From Mycteria americana (lineage: Eukaryota; Chordata; Aves; Ciconiiformes; Ciconiidae): a stretch of DNA of 64,000 nucleotides. The stretch's first letter is position 1, and every line of letters begins with the position of its first letter. A program made the translations under genes and the position numbers. Shown in pieces: positions 57,241 to 64,000 of this stretch. The DNA lies in assembly GCF_035582795.1 (NCBI RefSeq), contig NC_134365.1:221419887-221483886 (forward strand), given 5' to 3'. The notes under the pieces were generated by a model. It saw nothing but the letters and a program-made list of their open reading frames with translations. It was not told the origin of the DNA and ran no database searches.

Positions 57241-58312
57241 GGCGGGGGGGCGTGCACCGGGGGGGACATGCACCGGAGGCAGACATGCACCGGGGGAGAC
57301 AGGCACCGGGGGGGGGGGCATGCACCGGGGGGGACATGCACCGGCGGTAGACATGCACCGGGGGTAGACATGCACTGGGGTAGGGCATGCACCGGGGGGG
57401 GCCATGCACCGGGGGTAGGGGTATGCACCGGGGGTAGACATGCACCGGGAAGCATGCACGGGTGGGGTTTGCACGGGGGAGCATGCCCCGAGGAGTTGGG
57501 GGGGGGGGGAGGGCAGCACAATTTCGGGTCCCTGCAGCCCAGCCAGGGCCTTGCACCCAGAAGCAGGGCCCAGCACTTTGCACCCCCGCGCCTAGGCCTT
57601 TGCAGCCAGGATTAGGTGCCTGCACCCTGGTCCCCAGCCTTGTCCCCTTCCCCTGTCCTCCTCCCCAGGCCCCGTGCTGTTCCTCTGCGAGCCAGGCAGG
57701 CCCTGCACCGCAGCCCCACGTCCTGCACCCCTTCCTGGAGCCCTGCACCCCCAGTTGGGCTCTGCAGCCTGGTCTCGGGGTCCTGCAGCCTGGACCCCCC
57801 CTTTGCACCGCAGCCCCGTGTCCGAGCCCACTTGAAACTCCAGCGGTCAGAGGTGCTGGGGGACGCAGGGCCGGGGTGGAGGGAGCTGGACACGCTGCAC
57901 CCCATTTGCACCAAATTTGGGGAGTCTGTCTGGGGGTTAGGGGTTTTCCCTGGCAGAAGTGGGGAGCACGGCATGTGGGGGGGGGTTTATAGTGGCCTGA
58001 GCAGCGCAGTCACTAAATATCTCACACCGGGGCGTCCGTGGGGACGGGTGCTGACGGGTGGGTGCTTTGGCCCCCGCAGGGGTGCACTGCGGGAACCACA
58101 TCACCTCTCACGGGCTGGCGCTGAACTGCTGCACCGACCTCACCTGGTTCGACCACATCGTCCCCTGCGGGCTGGAGGGGAAAGGCGTCACCTCGCTGAG
58201 CCGTGAGCTGGGGCGGCACGTCACCGTCGACCACGTCCTCCAGCCCTTCCTCGACTCCTTCCAGGAGGTGTTCGACTGCACCTTGGTCTTTTCGGAAGAC
58301 CCCGGGGACTAG
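56741..58312 (+). CDS. LIPT2: LIPT2, mitochondrial octanoyl-[acyl carrier protein]:protein octanoyltransferase, two exons
   Basis: LipB-family enzyme that moves octanoate from mitochondrial acyl carrier protein to the lipoyl-domain lysine of GCSH, the first step of protein lipoylation. Exons of 487 and 233 nt join in frame to 239 residues plus TAG; human LIPT2 has 231. Family motifs are present in order: the GPGQLL block near residue 100 (ITFHGPGQL), [15 protein letters not shown] with the catalytic Lys at about 158, and [11 protein letters not shown] with the acyl-accepting Cys at about 179. The N-terminus ([20 protein letters not shown]) is Arg-rich and acid-poor at first, as in a mitochondrial targeting sequence (inference). 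The first exon is extremely GC-rich and lies in a CpG island. The gene is head-to-head with POLD3 but about 17.5 kb away. Identification is secure. Confidence 0.96.
57236..57480. repeat. minisatellite in LIPT2 intron 1
   Basis: About 13 copies of an 16-20 bp unit built on GACATGCACCGGGGG, with variable G runs. It begins within 10 bp of the LIPT2 exon 1 donor. Confidence 0.85.
58080..58312 (+). CDS. LIPT2: LIPT2 coding exon 2 (residues 163-239)
   Basis: The acceptor GCCCCCGCAG precedes GGGTGCACTGC. Encodes [16 protein letters not shown] with the active-site Cys, then [20 protein letters not shown] and a C-terminus ending EDPGD. Stop TAG at 58310-58312. Confidence 0.95.
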
Positions 58313-61300
58313 GAGAGCCACGGCGCCTTGGCTGGGTGTTTCGGCAAACCCTCGGCGCGGCCGATGAACGGCACGGCAGCCGCCTGGGGCTTTATTGCGA
58401 GACAAGAGCTCTCGTGCCTTTGCCTATAGACCGTGCGTCAACGGTGGCACAGAGGTTCGGGCTGTTTCTCAAACATCCAAACCTCCATCGGGGCTGCTCT
58501 CCCGAGCCTCGCGGGTCTCCATCCCTCAGCTGAGACCTCCAAGGGTACCACGTCCCCGTCTCCTGCTGGGGAAATGCCCAAACGGGCACTTTTGTATGTT
58601 TTTTCTGCCTCTCTCCCCCCCAGAAATCCAAAATTTGGGTGAACGCTCATGGACAAGAGGAAGAGGGACTGGTTGGTTGAACATCCTTCCCTCGCCACTG
58701 CGTAAAAAGAGGCCGATTTTGTATAAAGAGAGTTGCTGGGAACTTCGGCTGCTGATCCTTTCCTCATTTACCCCAAGACTTTATCAATAACGACTTTTTT
58801 CTTGCCCTGTGCCCGGAGAAATCCTCGCATGGCAAAGATGGTGTCGGGTGGGTGGAAAAGTCACTGATAAGAGGCTGTAAACGGTGGTTAAAAGGCTGCC
58901 GGAGCGATGCTGACGCGGTGGGAAAGCGGGAGGAGGAGGGGAAGGGGTTGGGGTGCCCCAGGAAAGGAGCCACGACTGTCCAGGACCCCGTGGGACCACG
59001 CGGCGTTGGATCAAGCGTCCTGGCTGCGTGATGGGGACCTGCTGGGTCCGTGGTGCCAGGAGATGTCGCCAGGGTCCGTGCAGGCGGTGTCAGCTCCTCC
59101 GAAATCGCTGCCCCGGCTGCAGCGTCCGCGTGGGCTCGCAGCAGCCGTCCTGGGCGAAGGGACGCAGCCACCCTGGGGTCCCGATGGCACCGGGGTCTGT
59201 CCCCATCAATGCAAACCTATAGGCAGACACATATAAACTGATTTTAATCGACAGGTTCCTTAAGGGGTAAGAAGCCAACCTGAGACTGAGCTCCCCGGAG
59301 CTGCCTGCTGCCCCTCGGGGATGCTTGCGGCTCTCCCGGTGTGTGGGCAGGAGGGGCAGCACCTGGTCTGGGCTCTCCGAAACCTTCCCCCGTTGGTGCG
59401 TGGCATGGCCACGGCCACTTCTGAGTCCCCTGTTGCTGGCAGACCCGAAGCCTCTGCCGGAGGCACTGATCACGGCGGCTGGGAGCAGCCCCGCAGCCAG
59501 ACGGATGCTTTGGGGTCAGGAGAAATGGAAAATAGCAAATGAAGTCCCTGTGCCCTGCTTGGAGCAGGACCTGACCCCCACCTGCAGCCCCTCACCACTG
59601 CTCTGGGCCTTCTTTCTGCCCCACATGCTTTGGGGTACCTCTGCCACTGCGCAGCGCTGACGGCTCCCCGTGTGCCACCCGTGGGTGCCTGCCTGCAGGC
59701 CCCCACCCCACAGCCCCCAGGGGTTTCGGGTGGGGAAGGGGTGCAGGGTGCAGCTGGGAGCAATGGGGCTGGAAGAGCCCCGGGGCGGGGGGGAACGGGG
59801 AGGAAAGCCCCATTTCACGGAGCAGACTCAGCTCCAGGAGAGGATGGCAAGCGGGGATGAAGGCTCGGTGCCCGGTGCAAGGGCTTGGGGACAGCGGGGA
59901 CAGACAGAGGAGGGACAGGAAAGCGTGACCGGCAGCGTGTGCCGGCAGGGAAACGCAGGGTCTGGCTCTCCCGGCCCCGCAAGGCCTCCGGTATCCGGCC
60001 GGGGCCAGGGGGCCTCGGCGGGACCCGCGGGGCTGGGGACAGGCTGGTGGCCCGTGCCGGGGCTGGGTGGCTTTGGCAGGTGGCTCTGCCCCGGGAAGGG
60101 GAGGAGGCTGCGCGGCACTCCCAGCCCGGCCGGCATCCCTCGCCGCCGCCCCGCGATGCTCCAGTCCCGGCTCAGCCTGGCAGCAGCGCAGGCAGGGAGG
60201 GCACCCCGGTGAGTGTGAGCCCCCCCTTCGCACCCCTCCGGCCCCCCCTTCCCCTCCCTGGCCCTACACCCCCCCTAACGCGGGGTCCCCCCCCGTCTGT
60301 GGGTCCCCACCTGGGAATAAACCCAGATCTTGCCCTAAATCTCCCAAATTCAGCTTCCTCCTGCTTCCAACTTGTTTCTAAGTCAGGAAGACAGCCAGGT
60401 CCGAGCCCATCCCCGTGGGCTCGTGGCTGCTCAGCCCCTTCCTCCTCCTCGCTGCTGGGGTCTCGTCCTGGGAGGTGCACCCTGGGTTTGGGGTGACCCT
60501 TTTTGGGAGGGGGGGGGATCAGCTGCCTGTGCATGGGGTTGGGGGTGCTCGGGAGCAGGGGGGACGGGGTGGACGCTCGGGGGGGACGACAGCGGTTTGT
60601 GGGGCCGGTGTGTCCCGAAGGATGGCACACGTGGGGCACGGCGTCCCCGCGTCCCTTCCCGTCCACGCTCGCTCCGAGGCCGCGGCGAGGTGCAAGGGTG
60701 CGCGAGGGCACAGAGGGCACGCGGGGGTCCAGGGTGGGCTGGCAGAGGGGCACTGTGTCCTGGGGGGGGGGTCAGAGGGGGTCTGGGACCCACGGGGAGG
60801 GAAATCCCTTGGGATGGGTCCACGGGGGCGCGTGGGGAGCTGTGCCCCCCCCTTGCCAGGGCAGTTGCGGCTCCTGGCCCCAGGCTAGGACCAACGGGGA
60901 AAAAAGGGGGTCCCTGCTCACCCCGGGGGACCTGGCCTGGAGTGAGGGGGTCGATCCATGGCAGGATCAGTCCCGGAGCTGTTATTTAGGATGGGGGATC
61001 TCAGACAGCCCCCACCCCTCCCCAGGGTCCCTCGGGTGCCGGCTCCGCACCCTGCAGGGGTGCAGGACATGGGTGGTGCCCACCGTCCCCCCACATCCCT
61101 GGGGGAAGCAGGCTTTGAACTCAACCATCCCGGCCCCCCGGGACAGCTGTGTCCCCCGTTGTCCCCAGCCCCGGGGAGAAGAGGGGGGCAGGCAGCTGCC
61201 CCGAAGCTCCGGGGGCTTTATTCTGTCCATGGAAAGAGTGAAATTTGGGGAGGGGGCTGCCGCGAATGCAAAGGGCTTGGATGCCCCCGCTTGTACCTTT

Positions 61301-61436
61301 GCTGCGTGGCAGAGGAGGTGCTTCAAGGACCATCTTGGGGTCATCGTTGGGTCTGGCAGGACATCCCAAGCATCATCGTGGGGACACCACCGCCACGGGG
61401 CCAGCCCCGGCTGAGCCCCCCTGTCCTTCCCTGCAG
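58313..61436 (+). other. LIPT2-KCNE3 interval, LIPT2 3' UTR and KCNE3 5' UTR exons expected
   Basis: GC-rich with many G runs. No proximal AATAAA follows LIPT2; the first plus-strand hexamer seen is at 60316-60321. KCNE3 non-coding first exons probably lie in the CpG-rich part near 59.9-60.2 kb (inference). Overlapping long frames here reflect GC content. Confidence 0.45.
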
Positions 61437-61449
61437 GCTGGGTGAAGAC
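61437..61449 (+). other. KCNE3 5' UTR start of the coding exon
   Basis: Thirteen bases between the splice acceptor (pyrimidine tract ending CTGCAG) and the ATG. This indicates at least one non-coding upstream exon, most likely within 58.4-61.4 kb or beyond. Confidence 0.6.
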
Positions 61450-61767
61450 ATGGAGGAGGACAACCGGACGGAGACCTGGCACCAAAGCCTCCAGATGGTG
61501 CTCAATGCCTTGAACCAGACGCTGTACGGGGTCATACTCTGCCCTGTCGACCGCCCTGCCACCACTGCCGCTGCCACACGCAATGCCAGCACCCGTGCCG
61601 GCCGTCCCGGCCGCAACGACAACGCCTACATGTACATCCTCTTCGTCATGACGCTCTTCGCCGCTACGGTGGGGAGCCTCATCCTGGGCTACACCCGCTC
61701 CCGCAAAGTGGACAAGCGCAGCGACCCGTACCACGTCTACATCAAGAACAGGGTCTCCATGATCTGA
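61450..61767 (+). CDS. KCNE3: KCNE3 (MiRP2), voltage-gated potassium channel beta subunit
   Basis: Single-pass membrane beta subunit. It makes KCNQ1 constitutively open in epithelia and also modulates other Kv channels. The 105-residue frame (human 103) starts MEEDNRTETWHQSLQMVLNA. It has N-glycosylation sequons at N5, N22 and N45, a transmembrane segment at about residues 60-82 (YMYILFVMTLFAATVGSLIL) with the T-V-G activation triplet at 73-75, and a cytosolic tail YTRSRKVDKRSDPYHVYIKN ending in RVSMI that is essentially identical to mammals. The coding region sits in one exon, whose acceptor CCTTCCCTGCAG lies 13 nt before the ATG. As in mammals, 5' UTR exons must lie upstream; I could not place them. 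One juxtamembrane Asp of the human GRDDN motif is Asn here (N56). Confidence 0.97.
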   Translation: MEEDNRTETWHQSLQMVLNALNQTLYGVILCPVDRPATTAAATRNASTRAGRPGRNDNAYMYILFVMTLFAATVGSLILGYTRSRKVDKRSDPYHVYIKNRVSMI

Positions 61768-62882
61768 ACCCGGCCCTGACGCTTTTTTCCCCAGGAGCTG
61801 GTGGGTTTGGGGCCACGTCGCTGCTGCGCATCCCACTGCCCGCGGGATGGGGCAGCGCTGCCGGCCAGCCCGGCCCCAAAGCTGCTGGGGAAACCCCCCC
61901 GGTGCCCCCGGGGAGATGCTCAGCCCTGGTGTGAGCAGCGCGGGGATGTCCTAGCCGGGCTACAGCTCCTGTCCGGCAGGAGCGCAGGGTGCGACCCACG
62001 GGCAGGTCCCGGTCCTGCAGACCCACCTCAGCTGAGCCCTGGGGGGACGGGGATGGCAGAGGCAGCTTCTTTCCCACCGAGGCCTGCTGAGGCTCGCAGG
62101 GGCCTTCAAGGAGGAAAATTCACCATTTCCCTGCTCAGACTGGCCAGCGTTGACCTCCGTGGGCTCCCAGCAGCTTCGTGACATGGGCTAGCGGGCTTTT
62201 CTGGTGCTAAAACCCTGTAATTTTTGAGCCGGGCTGGGCCCCGCTTTTCTGGCGGGGAATTAAAGGAGGTGGCGGTTTCCAGTGGGGTCGCGTTTGCTTC
62301 TTCTCTGAGCAAAGTCAGCATCGGCGGCGATCCGTGGAGCACCCCTCCGTGCTGGTGCCCTGCCCTGGCTGCCGGAGCTCGGGGGATGTTATAAGGGCTA
62401 AACCTGCTCCCTGTGTGCTGCCGAGGGGGCATCAAGGGCAACCCCTTGGTGGCATCGCAGCCCCTGTCCCAGGACACGAGATGCTTTCTCCCTGCTGCCG
62501 GCCGGGGAGCGTCGCTCGAGCTGTGGGCACACGCTGCGAGCATGGCCTGAGCCTGGCCGGAGGCATCTGGCTCCGCGCGTCCCCGAAAGTCTCTCTGGGC
62601 TCCGGACGGTGATGCCGAAGTTTTTCCTGCTTCCTTCCTGCTGTCGGCTGTAGCTTTGGCCTTTTGTACCGCAGGTCCCAAAGGTGTCTTCCACGGGGCG
62701 AGGGCGCAGCGGCAGACGGGAAGGGGATGTTCTCGGGTCTTGCTGGGCTCCTTGGCTTGGGTTCTGCTAATAGCTGGCCAGGTTTGGCACTGGCCCGTGG
62801 AGTGGCCAGTGGCCAGGACAGTAAACGTCCCCATCCTTCAAAACAGGCTGTGGGACAGTGCCGGTGACCCAGTCCCTCGCAC

Positions 62883-63005
62883 GTCTTAACCTGCTAATAA
62901 TGGCATAATTAATGTCTTTAATTGCAGCTAGATTAGCTGAACCATAGGGGCCTTTCCGCCTGCATTCAAAGGTTAAACACAACTGCAATGCCTGAGCCCA
63001 AACAG
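62883..63005. other. AT-rich CNE-like island downstream of KCNE3
   Basis: Homeodomain-type words (GCATAATTAATGTCTTTAAT, AGCTAGATTAGCTGAACC) sit in an otherwise GC-rich region, either in the KCNE3 3' UTR or just past it. Confidence 0.3.
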
Positions 63006-63361
63006 TGACGCCAAACCCTAATCCAAAAAATAATACTGGATGTGAAAGTGTTTGGGGTAGGGCTGGAAATCTTGGCACCGGAGGCACCAGGATGGCAGCA
63101 GCTCAGCAACCGATTCCTGATTTTCCATGCCCTTGGTTTGGGCACAAAACCCAATGCAGGGGGGTTTTGGGGAGCCCTCGGGGGCTGCCTGCTTTGGGGC
63201 TGAGCCCGCTGTGACTTCTAAGCCAGGCACGCGGTGCCGGTGGGGCTTTCTGGGGGCGCGGGGGCAAATGCCACTAACGTCCCCTGGCACCTGGCCCAAG
63301 CAGGAAGTAGCTCAAGCGGCTTCACCGTGTTTGTCTTGCGGTTGCAGCGCTGGGAAAGGAA

Positions 63362-63386
63362 AATAAACCCTTTACCTGCAAATAAA
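63362..63386 (+). terminator. candidate KCNE3 polyadenylation signals
   Basis: Two AATAAA hexamers lie 19 bp apart (63362-63367 and 63381-63386), about 1.6 kb after the KCNE3 stop. A long 3' UTR is normal for this gene in mammals. No earlier AATAAA was seen. Confidence 0.4.
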
Positions 63387-64000
63387 TCGGGGGAATCGGA
63401 CCAGGCGGGGACAGCTGAGACAGTAACTCTTCGCCGGGTCGGTTTATGTAAGCACACGCTGCGCTTGGGTTTTCTCCACCTCTGCAGTGTTTGTCCTCTT
63501 CTAATACCGGCTCTTCTGGCAGATGAGCCACGGAGCAGCCGCTCATGCCAGGGCCAGGATTGGGGTCCCCGTGATGGGACGGGTGCTGAACGGTGAGCGT
63601 GGTACCTCAAAACCCCGCGGTGATGCGGTCTTCTTGCCTCTCCCGATGGCCACCGGCCCTCCCGGGAGAGGGGCAGGCTGGCATGGATCTAGTGACCCCA
63701 GAGTCCCTTCTGCTGCTTACGACCGGGGTGGGACAAGTCTGTTACAGGGTAGAATGTCATAAAAAAAAAAAAGTAAAATGCTGCTTTTCCCTAATCCAGG
63801 AGACCCTAAGGGGGGAAAACGCTCCTGCAAGACATAGCTCCTGCGGTGATCGTTATTCACCCGATTTCCTGTCCATCGGCAGCTCCTCCTGTCTGTCCCC
63901 AAGGTTAAATTTGGACCAGAGCCTGCAGCAGGGCTGGGGGGATGCCCTGGGTGCCCCCACCCTGGGGCCTCGGGCTGGATGTGACCAGGCTGGGTGACAA
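63387..64000. other. right edge, no gene supported
   Basis: GC-rich DNA with no exon recognised. PGM2L1 is the expected next gene by synteny but is not visible here. Confidence 0.4.

Noticed and set aside
55279-57367. Frames of 300-480 codons around the pyrimidine minisatellite
   Set aside because: Produced by C/T-only repeat units. The true coding frame begins only at the LIPT2 ATG at 56741.
60958-61449. Longer N-terminus for KCNE3 (in-frame upstream ATG at 60958)
   Set aside because: A splice acceptor lies 13 nt before the conserved start, and the family protein is about 103 residues; the upstream frame is open only through high GC.
1-64000. CRISPR arrays, rRNA, tRNA genes, retroviral genes
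   Set aside because: Nothing with the needed structure was seen. The tandem arrays are vertebrate minisatellites without spacers, and the only mobile elements recognised are CR1 and SINE-type remnants.

Overview
The window looks like a piece of a bird nuclear genome. The evidence is several CR1 LINE copies in both orientations, with the typical tail of short ATTCTATG-type repeats, old MIR-like SINE remnants, short introns and GC-rich minisatellites. Three vertebrate genes are recognisable, in the known amniote order POLD3 - LIPT2 - KCNE3. The species cannot be named from the sequence.

Layout. Positions 1-9.4 kb are intergenic: GC-rich single-copy DNA, a small CR1 reverse-transcriptase relic near 1.3 kb, AT-rich islands that resemble conserved non-coding elements near 2.8-3.07 and 5.0-5.16 kb, and a 1.7 kb minisatellite at 3.27-4.94 kb. 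Positions 9.4-39.2 kb hold the complete POLD3 gene on the minus strand. I resolved all 12 coding exons: splice phases agree throughout, and the joined frame is 1,392 nt, or 463 residues plus stop. Its start codon lies in a CpG-rich promoter near 39.2 kb, followed upstream by a second, C-rich minisatellite (39.47-40.46 kb).

Positions 40.5-55.3 kb are a gene-poor, repeat-rich gap with CR1 copies at 42.6-43.4, 45.5, 47.7-48.5, 49.5-49.7 and 52.0-52.6 kb. Within it is the most interesting unassigned signal. A minus-strand core promoter (TATA box plus initiator) sits directly upstream of a short exon that encodes a clean signal peptide and ends in a consensus splice donor (44785-44917). A second TATA box points the other way about 320 bp off. 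Some exon-like open segments lie at 40.6-42.4 kb.

Positions 55.3-58.3 kb hold a pyrimidine-rich 46-bp-period minisatellite, then a CpG island with the two-exon LIPT2 gene (plus strand, 239 aa). Its intron carries another minisatellite. KCNE3 (plus strand, 105 aa, single coding exon) is at 61.45-61.77 kb, followed by its probable 3' UTR and an AT-rich island near 62.9 kb.

The three genes do unrelated jobs: POLD3 is a replicative polymerase subunit, LIPT2 acts in mitochondrial lipoate synthesis and KCNE3 is a potassium-channel beta subunit. They share synteny, not a pathway. Many long open frames in the window (up to 431 codons) come from the minisatellites or antisense CR1 and are not genes.
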